From assembly GCA_947069175.1 (NCBI GenBank), contig CAMTDV010000012.1:40518341-40582340 (forward strand): DNA of 64,000 bases, given 5' to 3'. This document shows positions 10,001-21,752 of the stretch, in pieces (the first letter of the stretch is position 1; the number at the start of each line of letters is the position of its first letter). Below the pieces are notes generated by a model. The model was given only the letters and a program-made list of their open reading frames with translations, did no database searches and had not been told where the DNA came from. Position numbers and translations under genes: made by a program. The DNA is from Scalesia atractyloides. Taxonomy: Eukaryota; Streptophyta; Magnoliopsida; Asterales; Asteraceae.

Positions 10001-13000
10001 AAAATGGCACGTCAGAAAAAAATGGCCACATCAGGGGTTCAGTTAGTTATGGATGTTATCGGCTAACTGGTGAAAGTTGGGGTTATTTAAATTCAATATC
10101 CCTTCTTTTTTTAACCGCAAATTTTATTTACGGGACTTGAACCCATGACCTACTCAATTTAGGTGTTGTTAGAAGCTTTGCTTTTTCTATTGAGCCACTA
10201 ACCCCAATGGTTAATAATGTATTGATGGGTGAATAATATGGTTTCCAATAATTTAGTAATTTTTAAAGGTGTGTTAAATAAAAACCTACAGATTTAAGAA
10301 TATGCTTCTTGAATACGTAAAAATATCACCACAATGAACTAGATTTGTCTGTTTTGGGGTAGATATACTACCAGAATTGATGCCTGGAATCTCATAGGAA
10401 TCTTTGTTGAATGCAGTATGTGTCAATTGCTATGAATGTGATTTTAATTTCCTGGATGTTCAATATATTTAATATTATTTTTTATATAAAAAAAAATTGA
10501 GTATTACTGACGGATACATATTCACATTTTTATTTTTATTTTATACAACAGGGAAGATTTTGCTAATTATGCGGACTTTTGCTTCAACACATTTGGAGAC
10601 AGAGTCAAGAACTGGATGACATTTAACGAGCCTAGAGTTGTAGCCGCCCTTGGTTATGACAATGGTTTTTTCGCCCCGGAAGGTGTTCCAAGGCATACGG
10701 GAATTGCACGGCTGGAAATTCGGCAACCGAACCATATATCGTTACCCACAATCTCATCTTAAGTCATGCAGCAGCGGTCCAAAGATACCGCCAAAAATAT
10801 CAAGTAAGATGCATTAAACATTTTAAATTGTTTCAAGTTCATTATTAGGTTATAAGAAAGTGATACTATTATTAGGTTATAAGAAAGCGATACTCCTAGA
10901 AAATTTACAGTGAAGGAAGAAAGACTACCGACAGGCTAAACAAAAATTAGATAATTCAAAAGCTAGCTACCGAAATTACGAAAAAAAAGTCAGATAAAAT
11001 TTATAAGATATATGACGCTGACAGTAACTACCGAAAATCTACCTACGCTTAGCTTGTATGTTTTTTTAGAACGACGAATTTCTTTAATTCTTCTCATATG
11101 CAAGACTTAAACCCAAGACCTTCTTCAAATCTAGGTGTTCTTAAAAATGTCCAATGGGTCACCAACCCAATCTAAAATAGATTAGCTTGTATGTACATAT
11201 CATTTAGAACATATTAAAGGTACAACACACTGCTAGAAAATTGAGTATCACCTATCACTAGACATTGTCCATAATTCGGAAATTAGAAAATCATAAAAGT
11301 AATTCAAAACTAACTACCGTGTGATCTATTTTGCTATGACAATACAGGAAAAACAAAAAGGGCGTATCGGGATTTTGTTAGACTTTGTTTGGTATGAACC
11401 TCTCACAAGATCGAAAGCCGACAATCTGGCTGCTCAAAGAGCGCGAGACTTTCACCTTGGATGGTAAGAGGGTAAATTAAACATTGGGCTTTCTGTGCTC
11501 ATGATCCACACATGAATGGTGTTTTTCTATGTAGGTTTTTGCATCCCCTTGTTTATGGAGAATACCCGAAAACCATGCGCAACATTGTCAAGGATCGTCT
11601 ACCCAAATTCACTGCACAAGAGGTTAAAATGGTGAAGGGGTCGTTTGATTTAATTGGGATAAACCAGTATACAACTTATTACATGTACGATCCACATCAA
11701 AAACCACCAAAAGACCTCGGCTACCAAATGGACTGGAATGCAGGATTTGCATGTAAGAACTATACTTTTCTTTAGAATTTATAGGTGGTTTACGCAATTA
11801 AATATAAGTTTTATTAAGAGTCAAGTGCCATTTTCGCCCCTGTAGTTTGTCCACTTTTACCATTTCAGGTCAATTTTCAATATTGTACCAGTTTTCAAAA
11901 CTCACACACAATTAAATATAAGTTTTATTAAGAGTTAAAGGGATGTAGTCTATTGTATCAAGAAGTGTAGCAAAGTGTGTGTGTGAGTTTTGCGTTCTAG
12001 AAAATAATTATAAAAAAGGGTTATTAGATCAAAATCACATTAATGATAAGGAAAATGAATTTTACTCTTACAAATGTGAATTCCCACCCCCTACAACGAC
12101 TGTAATTGAATTTGCTTATCATCCCTGCTAATATAAATACAAATATAAAATCACCTACAAATACGAATGGTTTTTCTAAACCCCCTATAGATACAAATAC
12201 GAAAAAAAAATTTCTTTAACAAGTGACAAGCACTCGGTGGCGAAGCTTGAGATTTCCGACCGGGGTTGGAAGTCACCGGACCTAAAATTATACCTAACAA
12301 ATTATAAAACCGGGGGTCGAAAACGTATATACCTAAAAAAATCTACATGAAAAATATATAACGGACACTACTTAGCGAAAAGTTTGGGGGGTCGCCCCCC
12401 CCCCCCCCCAGCCGCCGCTATGCTACGCCCATGCAAGCACTTGCAAAAAACACGAACTCATGTTCTTACCTTTTTCTGCAGATGAGCGCAAAGGCGTACC
12501 AATCGGTCCACGGGTAAGAATCACTCTTCTAAGAAAAAACTTGTTAAGAGAACTTCCATGGATAACATAGTTGAAAATGCAGGCATATTCATACTGGCTC
12601 TACAATGTGCCATGGGGTCTACACAAAGCCTTGATGTACATTAAAGAACGTTATGCGAACCCAACTGTTATTCTGGCTGAAAACGGTATGAATCAGACAT
12701 ATACCATTTATAAAACAAACATCATCTAATTCTAGTGTTCATTATGTATGTGATAGGAATGGATGATCCAGGTAATATAACCCTTGCTAAGGGCTTACAT
12801 GACACAACGAGGGTCAATTACTACAAGGGTTATCTGGCTGCACTCAAGCAATCTGTTGATGATGGTGTAAATGTTATCGGTTACTTTGCATGGTCACTGC
12901 TCGACAACTTCGAATGGAGATTAGGGTACACATCACGGTTTGGCATTGTTTACGTCGATTTCAAAACGCTCAAGAGATACCCCAAGATGTCTGCCTACTG

Positions 13001-13034
13001 GTTCCAGAAAATACTGAGCAGAAATAAGCACTAA
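7067..13034 (+). CDS. Glycoside hydrolase family 1 beta-glucosidase (BGLU44-like), 11 exons, three frame lesions
   Basis: Secreted or vacuolar beta-glycosidase that would cleave glucosides or mannosides and oligosaccharides. Exons: 7067-7270, 8356-8414, 9292-9367, 9453-9523, 9603-9690, 10552-10803, 11348-11463, 11535-11752, 12482-12513, 12583-12685, 12757-13034, all with GT-AG borders. About 499 codons, the usual GH1 length. Seen: a hydrophobic N-terminus from the ATG at 7067, FPKGFVFGTATSAYQVEG, VDQYHRYK, FSISWSRIFP, the acid/base motif TFNEP (exon 6), the nucleophile motif LAENG (exon 10/11 border), and FAWSLLDNFEW near the end. The terminal exon is one piece where some relatives have further introns. 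Frame is kept only if one base is added at each of three homopolymers: the TTTCCC at 7103-7108, the A-run at about 9473-9478, and CCCC at 10674-10677. These are either assembly under-calls or real lesions making a young pseudogene. Closest remembered relative is Arabidopsis BGLU44; substrate not provable from sequence. Confidence 0.88.
7925..8180. mobile_element. Foldback MITE in intron 1 of the GH1 gene
   Basis: The two halves are inverted copies: ATTATACCTAAACTGCA near 7926 pairs with TGCAATTTAGGTATAAT ending at 8179. Matching continues inward through AACCCAACC...ATGTTA, GTAACCTTTA and AACGTCGTCC-type blocks to a centre near 8070 (AGTTAAGTTAACTGAATT). About 255 bp in total, so the whole element can form one long hairpin in the pre-mRNA. 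No target duplication longer than TA is evident. Confidence 0.75.
9808..10101. mobile_element. MITE in intron 5 of the GH1 gene
   Basis: Left end GGATATTAGATTTAAATAAC matches the inverted right end GGATATTGAATTTAAATAAC, and similarity continues to a GCCGATA block about 40 bp in. Interior has short direct repeats built on CATGTCATCAAAAA. About 295 bp, no coding capacity; family not assigned. Confidence 0.65.
10104..10212 (-). mobile_element. tRNA-derived SINE in intron 5 (copy 1)
   Basis: Read on the - strand: GGGGTTAGTGGCTCAATAG contains a good RNA polymerase III A box. About 50 bp on, GGGTTCAAGTCC is a B box, and the element ends in a short A run (T run at the left on the + strand). The same family as the SINE at 11061; both share AACACCTAAATTGA-like and GGTCATGGGTT-like blocks. 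It abuts the MITE on its left, so its target duplication cannot be recognised. Confidence 0.7.
11061..11181 (-). mobile_element. tRNA-derived SINE in intron 6 (copy 2) with 12-bp target duplication
   Basis: About 120 bp on the - strand with an A-box-like GGTTGGTGACCCATTGG, a B-box-like GGGTTTAAGTC and a terminal A7 tail (T7 at 11061-11067). It is flanked by a perfect direct repeat TTAGCTTGTATG (11049-11060 and 11182-11193). The target duplication plus the A tail show a target-primed reverse-transcription insertion. Lies wholly within the intron between exons 6 and 7. Confidence 0.85.
11796..12480. repeat. Intron 8 repeats, including a C15 run
   Basis: A 26-bp direct repeat (AATTAAATATAAGTTTTATT and following bases) occurs near 11796 and again near 11908, with unrelated sequence between. 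Further on, 12230-12430 looks like the remnant of a common plant repeat with GGTGGCGAAGCTTGAGATT at its head and a run of 15 C at 12395-12409. No coding role visible. Confidence 0.5.
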
Positions 13035-13640
13035 GGACTTGTGAAATAGAACAAGTAATAAATAAACAGGCATCAATAAGTTGTAATGAATGGTTACAAA
13101 TGCCAATGTTTGAGTTAATATAAGTCATTTTCATATGCTTAGTAACTAACAAAATGCCATGGGTGTGCTAGTTCCAGTTGAATCCAATTTGTGAATATAA
13201 TAGGAGTTATATACAATGTGATTATCAAAGGTCTAACATCATCTAAAAGACACTCAAGAAGTCAATCAGTCATAACTAAATAACTCATTAGTTTGTGTTC
13301 AAAAAAATTAATGAATCTAGTTAAATCAAATTCTTTAAAATTCTGAATCTTCTATTTACTACCCTCCTAGATAACCCTAGAAACTTGACCCAAGCGAAAT
13401 CACACAAAAGCACGTCAAAGCCAATTGCTAAATGAGCAGCTAAACAAATCATTTTAACTTATTAGTTTTTGTTTACATGTAATTTAGGTTCACTGGTTAT
13501 TTTGTTTTTACATAACCTTCATTTCATGCTTCTTATTTAACACCGATTTCTAAAACATTATAATTATGTTAGCTTCTTACTCAATTAAAGTTAGAAAGAT
13601 AAATGTTTAGAATAATCTGTATCATATATCTTATAAAAGA
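13035..13640. other. 3' flank of the GH1 gene
   Basis: Contains AATAAATAAAC about 25 bp after the stop codon, a candidate polyadenylation signal. Otherwise AT-rich with no recognised element. Confidence 0.45.
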
Positions 13641-13654
13641 AATCGGGGTGTTGA

Positions 13655-14325
13655 GAGGTTTAACCGAGTGTATCTTTGCTCGTGCTTGGCTCGTTTACAA
13701 CCGAGCGAAATCCGAATGAGCATACTCGAGCATGTAATTTTCCGAGCGAGAACTGAGCGACGAGTAATTTGGACAACCATAGATTTAGTATGTTTCCTTC
13801 GATGTCTCCGCTATCGGGTCACGACTAAGGTCCAACTGTCGGAGGATAACACTAAGATTGAGGTAGATCGTCCGAGGATGAGGCTCTAGTTGAGGCATGT
13901 GAGCGATGAATATACAACAAAGAGCAATTGTCGCATTGTGGCGTATGGTGAGAGCGAAAGACAATTGACGACTGATAAGAGAAAGATGTCAAATATTGTC
14001 GCTTCACGACTTAGAGTTTAAGTTTTAAGTTTGGTGTTAAAATTTTTATTGGTTTGATTAGGCTAGTATAAATAAATATAATTGTATATTTGAGTATAGT
14101 GTTCCAAATTTAATATAGCGGTATGTATAAAATATGAATATACATGTAATTTGTGTGTGCATGTATAATTATATATGTAATAAATTAATAAAATAATTCG
14201 AGCCGAGCTGAGTGGACCTTTGCTCATGCTTGGCTCGTTTGCAAACCGAACCAAACCAAACAAGCATATTCCGAGCATTTTCCGAGCGATCGGTGAACGA
14301 GTGATTTGAACAGCCCTAGTCAGAG
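13655..14325. repeat. Two hAT-like subterminal blocks flanking unassigned sequence
   Basis: Two direct copies of about 120 bp (13660-13785 and 14200-14322) share TTTGCTC(G/A)TGCTTGGCTCG, GAGCAT(A)...CCGAGC and an end of the type GAGTGATTTGAACAGCCCTA. That end resembles a hAT terminal repeat (inverted TAGGGCTGTTCAAAT). I could not find a matching opposite end, so these are probably truncated or recombined copies. The 13790-13990 part between them is unrecognised and has no sustained reading frame of a known type. Confidence 0.5.
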
Positions 14326-15135
14326 TTCTTAATTGTTTAATAACATGAAGTCAATAATTGTTACTTATATTTACAAAATGAACATTAAATAGGTCAACTA
14401 GAAACACGACCCGAACGACACAAATTCTAATGGGTTCAACACAAATAAGTAAATGCATCGGGTTAAGGTTAAAGATTTCAACCCACCGACATCGTATGAC
14501 GCCCAGAGACCACCATTATAACCCTAATAACATCACAAATCAAGGTTTTATGATGTGTTTATCTTTGCAAGGAAACAGCTCACAGAAGCCATCGCCTGTC
14601 GCTTTTTAATCCTAAACAAATTACACTTTTCATCAAAACAATTTAATCAAAATCTAAAAGATAACACATTTGTGATCAAATCAAATCATGAAAAAGAACT
14701 GTTAAATGATTGTTCGGTTTTGTTATTTAACAAAGAACGCAAGATAGAATACATGACATGAGATTACAGTTATCTGAAGTTCTGATATGATCTTGCAGAA
14801 AAAATGTCAAAACTATCAGTTGATCTTTTTATCACAAAAAAAAACCCCAACTGATGCTAGTAATTGAAAAGACTGAAAGCTTAACTAAAAACTGTTTGAT
14901 GGATATGAAACTCTAGATTACATCCAAGACATACAACATCCATATTGCCACCTCCAACAGCGATTAAATTAAATCACTTATGGTTATGCAGTATTTTGAA
15001 ATAAGCAAATGACAAAACCTTGCTTCATCTTAGAAGTAAGCCTGGCAAAACGATTTCGGGTCAAAGTTACAAGCACTGGGCTCTAGATTCAAATTAATCA
15101 AGCTTAGACCCTAACAATATAGCAAAAAGTGCATC
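14326..15135. other. Intergenic AT-rich region downstream of EXO1
   Basis: Lies between the hAT-like blocks and the EXO1 stop codon and would hold the EXO1 3' UTR on the - strand. Nothing else recognised. The short ORF at 14555-14761 has no family features. Confidence 0.5.
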
Positions 15136-15827
15136 TTACACCCTTGAGAAAAAATTCAAGATGGTGTTTTTGTTGTTCTCTGATTTGCTTTCAGCTTTCT
15201 TTCCACTTGTTACCTTCTTTTTCTCTCCAGGCTTCATAACAGATTTAGACTCTACGCTTTTCTGCGAAATGGGTGTCATTTCCAGATCTTCGACTTCTGT
15301 AACCTCTGAATGTTCAGTAGCACATTCATTCAGCACCATTGATTCTTTATTTCTCTTAAAAGGGTTGTTATTAGGAACCACTGGCAATCTTTTGGCAGGA
15401 TTCACATGAGTATCGTTGTTTGATGGAGATATCAACTGTTTAAGATTCGACAATCGTTCTAAACTGGATTCAGGCTTAGTTCTGTCCATCACTGTAATCT
15501 TTTTGGTTCCAATTTTACTAGATGAGACAATGGTAAAGCAGCCCTCTGTGGTTGTTTCTTGTTTCGTGAACCGGTTGTTGACTGCAATTAGTTTTTTTGG
15601 TTGACCATTACAACTAGGAAACTCACTAAACCCCTTCATGGTGCAAGGGTCCAGTTGACCTTGGGCAATTGCAGAAGCTTGTGAAGATGATAATTCACTG
15701 CTCATAGTCAAGGAGGACAAAATTTAAAGTCCTTTTGACAACACCTTGCAAAATAGGCAGGCAGGTGAGAATCAAAATCGGTTCAAAGCATGAGTCGGCC
15801 TGCCTGTCCCATTTCCTTTTAAGCTAA

Positions 15828-16105
15828 GGGGCTGTTTGTTTAGCTCTTAACGGTTCAGACCTCTTACTGGTTCAGCAAATGGTTCAGACTGTTTGTTTCA
15901 CAAGCAAATGTTTAATGTTTCAGACATTTGCCTCTAAATGGTTAAGCACTATACCGAGTCTGAATGGTTAAGACCTCTAATCTGAATTGGTCACACAATT
16001 GCCTCGAAACGGTTAAGCATTATACTGGCTCTTAATGGTTCAGACCACTTAGTTCAGCACTTAATGGTTCAGCACTTAACCATTCAGATGCTGCCAAACA
16101 GCCCC
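15828..16105. mobile_element. hAT-type MITE in the last EXO1 intron, 278 bp
   Basis: Starts GGGGCTGTTTG and ends CAAACAGCCCC. Flanks TAAGCTAA (15820-15827) and TAAGTTTA (16106-16113) are an imperfect 8-bp duplication (6 of 8 match). The interior has many copies of AATGGTT(C/A)AG-type steps. Size and ends fit common plant hAT MITEs. Confidence 0.8.
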
Positions 16106-18469
16106 TAAGTTTAATACCCATATGATCCAGTAAAGATAAAAACAATATCCAAATAGACACAGCATGTCCAATAGAAATAAAGGATACGGTCCAAGGAAGT
16201 CAAGCTCTTCATCTGAATTATTTAGAAGCGTTTCCCAAGTGGTGTCAGGTGTTTTAACCTTTTTGAATCTGCATCATAGCTGCAGAGGATGTCACAATAT
16301 GTAAAATAATGTAAAATTGGCAAAAAAAAAGGAGGCTACAAACATTCTCGCATGCTGAAAAACAGCTAATGCTTCTCTAAAAGATGTGAAATAGTCTTTG
16401 GGCATTTGATCTCCTTTCTCATACTTTAAGACAGATAAAACCTGTTAAAGAACAAATCAATGTCACGTATTTTGTCGTCACAATAACCTCATTTTCATAC
16501 ATTTCGTATAATATGCTTACACGGTCTAAATTAAGATACTTAGAAACCAAAGCATGAGCCTTTGCAATCCCAATTCCAGGCACAGATGGAAGAAAATCAC
16601 ATCCAGCTAGAACACACATGCCTACATATTCACTGCTATTATTAGTTTAACTAAATGGATAAACAGTCGGTCCAGCCCCTAATGGTTCAAATGGGTAAAT
16701 AACGGTTAGCCTAGTTAAAATAGAGTCTGAGGCCAAGCTTGTCAAACAAGTTAACTGTAATTTGAATGTATAAAACCTTCTTAACCATTTCAATTCAAAA
16801 ACTTGATTATTATAGTTTACTTAATCAATATTAACTACTTGGATTTATATGTGTATTGTTACCGGTGAACAACTCTTTGTCAAAGTGTAGGAAGGAAGGT
16901 AGACGTCCCACTGAATCAAAAACTTTATCTATAACTATCTCTTCCCCATTGCCATATCGGTCCATCTTGAAAATAACCTGTTTCACAATATACACCCCAA
17001 AATGTTAAAAGAAACGTTAATTATGGGACCCACTGAATCCTAAACCGGTCACAGATACTACCTACCAACTATTTTATCATAAGATGTGGATGAACTAACC
17101 GAGAGTCATTTGTATTCCTTTTTCTTTGAGTTTCGTTGACTGACTATCAGAAAAAAAATAGGCATAGCTCACTTTATGAACTTACTTCTATATTTTTTTC
17201 TGATGATATACAGCCCATGAAAAAACTTATTATAGAAGATTACTAAGGTCCAAGTGAAGTTCTTACAGAGGAGCAACCATAGGCAAGAAGATCGCTGTCC
17301 TCTGATATAACTGCAGCAATTCCACCTTTGTCAGCATCAAGACTGGATAAATATGCTAATTGTGCATCGCCTCATACGGTGGTGCGACTACAAACTCTAT
17401 ATTCTCTGATTTTAAAATCTGGAATGTAGCGCCAATTTAAACAATAGAATTTCAGTTAAAACCAAACTAACAGCTGTATATTTGAGTACCTGAATAAGTT
17501 GGTGTGCCATTAATGGTGTGATGCTCACTGCCCTCTGCATCCAAAAATGAACTCTTCGATTAAAATTTTACAGTCATAGTCATGGGTGGACCCAGAACTT
17601 TTTTTCACAAGGGTCAATCGTTTTCCTCTTAAATTTGAAGAAATCCTCTTAGAAAATGGTTTAACAATAAAATCCATGTTCATCACCTTAAATATTACAA
17701 AAATCTTTAAAAACCATTGGACGAAAGGGTTTTTAAGATGCAGCAAAGAGAAAAAGGATAGAAAAATCTTTAAACGACTTAAGGTAAAACACTTAAGTTC
17801 TTTTAAGAGGAGCCAACAAGGTTTGAAACCTAGTAAACTAATTCAAGGAAAACGGGGTTAACCACTCCAACTGTCTATCTTTTTCCATTTAAATCTATAA
17901 ATAAACTACGGGATCAATAAACTTTCAAAGATATACGTAACATATACAAAACTCAAAAGAAGATAAAGTGTAAGGTCGCTTGACCTAAGGTCCCCTTAAG
18001 GTGGACCCATCCCTCGAGATAGGGATCAAACCATTAGCAACTACCTGGAACATCTCTATTGCAGCATTTGTGTCGCCTTCTTTGAGCTTCGCCATTGCTA
18101 ATTCACGATTGTCTTTCCTTTTACTATATAATATATTAACAGAAATCAACTGTATGTACCTCAATTATAAAGAATAAAAAAAAAATTAAGTAGAGTTCAC
18201 CTGTGTCTTTGTTGCTCTGTTAGGGCCTTGCAGGGGATGTTACCACCATCAAAAACTAGCACCGGAGTAATATTATGATGACGAAGCATATTGATTCGAT
18301 GCATACAGTAGTTTATGTATTGAAACTTTTTGTCTCCTTCCGTATTCAGACAGAGCTCCATACTACATGAATAGGCTATTCATTTTCACAGAAATGTTAG
18401 TTTTTATCAAACATCATTAAAAATAACCACTAGGATAAAATAAATATTAAACATTAGCAACTAATCAGT

Positions 18470-18570
18470 AGCCTCGTTGGGAGCAGCCTCTCTGACTTTC
18501 AGAGATAAAGGTAGTGTTATATCTCATCTCACCTTCTCGGTCCTACTGACAATGGGAGTAGGTATGTATG
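18470..18570 (+). repeat. SINE-like repeat remnant in EXO1 intron 2
   Basis: GTTGGGAGCAGCCTCTCTGA followed by a GGTAG...ATCTCACCTTC stretch resembles a widespread short plant retroposon. No clear target duplication, and the polymerase III boxes are not convincing. Confidence 0.35.
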
Positions 18571-18589
18571 TATGTTTGTTTTGTTTAGC

Positions 18590-18985
18590 GACCTTGGTTT
18601 TAAAAGCGAGAGACGCACAAAAGCGAAAGGTCTAAAACCAAAGCGAAGGCGCGAAGCGCAAAGTGGTGGGCTTTTTGTACCCGAGGCGCAAGCTAATTAT
18701 ACAATTTTTTATATATCTCATACATATCCCATACATTTTTAGCTTTACCTACCCAAAATTAGCTATAAGTAGGGTTTTTGTATGATTTTAGCTGCATGTA
18801 GTAGCCAAAAAACCCAAGGTACAATAGTTATATGCATAAAAACGCCTTGGGTACGAGAGGCGCGCGCCTTAGGCCAAAAAAGCCCACAAAAATCCCAAAA
18901 TAGTGGCCTTTTTGGCGACTTCTTGCAATTACTCTAGGCGCCGAGCGAAAAAGCTCCAGGGACGCATTTTAAAACCAAGTTAGGA
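18590..18985. mobile_element. MITE-like foldback in EXO1 intron 2, about 395 bp
   Basis: Left end ACCTTGGTTTTAAAAGCGAG and the inverted right end CTAACTTGGTTTTAAAATGC are terminal repeats. Next to each lie GC-rich blocks with GAGGCGC/GCGCCTT and a repeated TACCCAAGG or CCTTGGGTAC. No coding capacity. Target duplication not resolved. Confidence 0.6.
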
Positions 18986-19321
18986 CTATTGAGCAGTAGC
19001 GGACCCAGAAGTAATTTCTTGGGTCACTAACATTCGGTGTTTGAATATCTATCAACTAGATGACACATTTTTTTGGTGGGTCAGAATGTTTGGAAACTCA
19101 AAACCTAATATTAGTATCCTATTAAAAACAGATTTTTTGGGGACAATTGCATTGCAAATTACATATATTCCACAACTCAACCATCATGCATTGCAAATTA
19201 CATACAAACTGAATAACTTTAGACATAATGTGAAGGGAGTATCTGTTTCAGTTGAGCAAATGTATAAAACTCGATAGAATAGAGAAAGAAGACATACCTC
19301 CTTTGTGAAGCCATGAATAAG

Positions 19322-20286
19322 TGTTGGAAATTTATGTCCGGTTCGATAAGTCAACGCTATCGACCGGGTCTTGACCCGTAAGAGTTACACCGTGGGCAAC
19401 GAACTTAAATCCACAACTAGTTTAACTTGTAATTACGAACAATATGCGAAACGGATCATAATTATATTTATGATCATGAGCGGGATTATTGTTGCGGGTA
19501 TGAACTGAGAGACGGGTACATGGAACGAGTGAGACAAGAAAGCTCACCCTACGCCACTTGTCGCGCATGAACCTTTGTGCGCCACATGTCGCACATGCAT
19601 CCATCTACCGCCACTTGTCGCGCACCAAACTCTTGGCTCAATTGCAACACATTGCACTACGCACATGTGTGCCACTTGGCAAGCATGCATAGACCTCTCA
19701 ACGCTTGTCCAAATTCTCATGCATGACCGCCATGTGTTGCACATACATGAGGCTTCAAGTCTTATATAAAGGGGGTGTGGGTCTTGCATTTGGTGTGGTT
19801 GAAAGAACTAGCAAAAACTTCATAACACACACACACCCACAATCGGCCGAACAGCCGTTTGCCGTCGCCCCCGGAACCGCCAGGTGCCGCCGCCGCCGGA
19901 ACCGCCAGGTACCGCCGCTGCCCCTTCGCCGCTGTCGCCGCTCCACCGTATCCGGCCTCTGCGCCGCCGATAACGCCGGACACCGCCGCCGCTACTCGGG
20001 CTATACCCGCGTACGTTTGTTCGTTCACTAGCATGTGTTCGTTGAACCTCGGTGTCTCGACCGGTTAGTCATTAACCTAGGTATATCTTTCTCATCGGTA
20101 GTTAGATGTTATTATTACTGTGCTCGTATTTGCATGTAACCGGATCCTGTCGGGTTTCGTTTATTATTGATCACTCATTTATTTCCGTTGTGTTTTATTA
20201 ATTAACTCGCTTATTAATTTGCCATTATTTATTGAACCGAGTTTTTGATAAATAAAATTATAAATGATCACCATGGAAACCCAACA
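19322..20286 (+). repeat. 5' LTR of the copia element
   Basis: Starts TGTTGGAAATT, ends ACCCAACA one base before the primer site. TATATAAA at about 19763 is a clear TATA box, so transcription probably starts near 19790. The transcribed part contains a 130-bp CCG-rich island (19858-19990) with repeats of GGAACCGCCAGGT. That is striking against the AT-rich surroundings. Confidence 0.9.
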
Positions 20287-20287
20287 G

Positions 20288-20300
20288 TGGTATCAGAGCC
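20288..20300 (+). other. Primer binding site of the copia element
   Basis: TGGTATCAGAGCC directly after the LTR is complementary to the 3' end of initiator methionine tRNA, the standard primer of plant Ty1/copia elements. Confidence 0.9.
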
Positions 20301-21752
20301 TTGGTTACAGCATACGAGTCGGTACCGGTCTTTTATCCGGAATAGAGCACAAACTTTAATTATTTTAAAGTTTCTGATCTATATGATTTTAAGGGCAACT
20401 TTATTTTTGGTCAATATTTTATTTGTTTTGCTTGACCAAAACATTGCCCCGTTTATTTGGTGATTGTTATGAAATATGTAAATCTGGTCCGACCTTTTTT
20501 GTGGTTGCATATTTTATTTGGTTTTGTAATTATATTTTATGGCCATTAAGATGGTTCAAAGTTGTAATAGATAGGGTTTCTTCCTTTATTGTATTTTTAA
20601 AATATTGTAATAAACGAAGACCCAAAGACAAAACCGAGGACGCTAAAATAGGAGCCATGAAGTCAGTGGGAGTTGCTCGAGACGACTGGATGCACTCAAG
20701 TCCATCCTTGTGGTTGTTTGTGTGTTGTGACCCCGTGACCCGTTTGATCTTGCTATTAGGCTCTAGCAAGATCGAACAATTTTTGGCCATATAGATTTAC
20801 ATATTTATTTTGCTATTGTTGTTGCTTTTATCTTATAAGTTGTTATAACATAACCAACCTAAATACCAACATGATTTTAAAAGGAGTTTTAAAATATTAA
20901 AAAAAATCACATTATAACAAGTTCTAAATTGTTTTACAACTTGTTAAAATTTCGTTATAAAACAAAGGTTGTTTTAAAAAACAAACAAATAACCAATTAA
21001 GTTTTGCAAGATTTAATTTTCCAAAACTATTAACTTAATAGTTTTCTATTAACTTAAAATTTGTTATTTCAAGTCGCGACAATTTAGTTTTAATAGGATA
21101 TTTAAAACTAAGTGTCCTTAGAGATGAAAGGGTTCATCAAGATGTCACGACTAAAATATATACTAAAATTGGCTCTCACGACCGTATTTGGTAAAAATTA
21201 AAATCAATGGTCTATGCCATCCTACTACTAGTAACACTTGGGGCATAATGCAAACCATCAGTGTTGGAGCCACAGGCACGACACTTGGTGTCTAGTTTAT
21301 CCTTCCAAGGTGCAAGGGCTTCGTCGACACATCCGACCCTTCCACATGTGACCGTTTTAGGACGACTATTACTTTTCTTCTCGTGTTACGTGCTACAGCT
21401 ATCTCGAGAACAAAAGTGGCATAGATGAGGCTAAACGTATTAATGCATAGACAAGAGTTGTCTTAGCGGCCTCATACCCGAGACTTGTGCTCTTCTCATA
21501 ACTGACAATCGTTGTCAGTCCGCTTGAACCCCTTGCTAATGTTGCGTGCTACAGCTGCCTTTAGAAAGAGCTTCTAACCGGATTCTTATTCCTTGTTCTA
21601 ATTACTGTAATGGGTCACTAATTAAATATGGAAATATACATCGAAATACTAATTAAATTACTTGCTTATATAATAGATGTCTAAGGAAAACAACTCCTCC
21701 ATTCTCAAGTCTGTACTTGAAAAAGAAAATTGAATAACACCAACTTTCTCGA
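20301..21752 (+). other. Long leader of the copia element
   Basis: About 1.45 kb between primer site and gag without a sustained ORF of a known family. Two related CGTGCTACAGCT(A/G)(T/C)C blocks lie near 21390 and 21547. Otherwise unremarkable. Confidence 0.5.

Noticed and set aside
10541..10735. - strand ORF opposite GH1 exon 6, and + strand ORFs opposite the EXO1 last exon (15161-15604)
   Set aside because: They are shadows of well-supported exons on the other strand.
12395..12409. C15 run as a regulatory G-quadruplex
   Set aside because: A single uninterrupted run inside an intronic repeat remnant; homopolymer length is also unreliable in assemblies.
19859..20068. Overlapping ORFs in the GC-rich part of both copia LTRs (also 26779-27071), open on both strands
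   Set aside because: They are open because CCG repeats avoid stop codons. Amino-acid content is Ala/Arg/Pro only and no family is recognisable.
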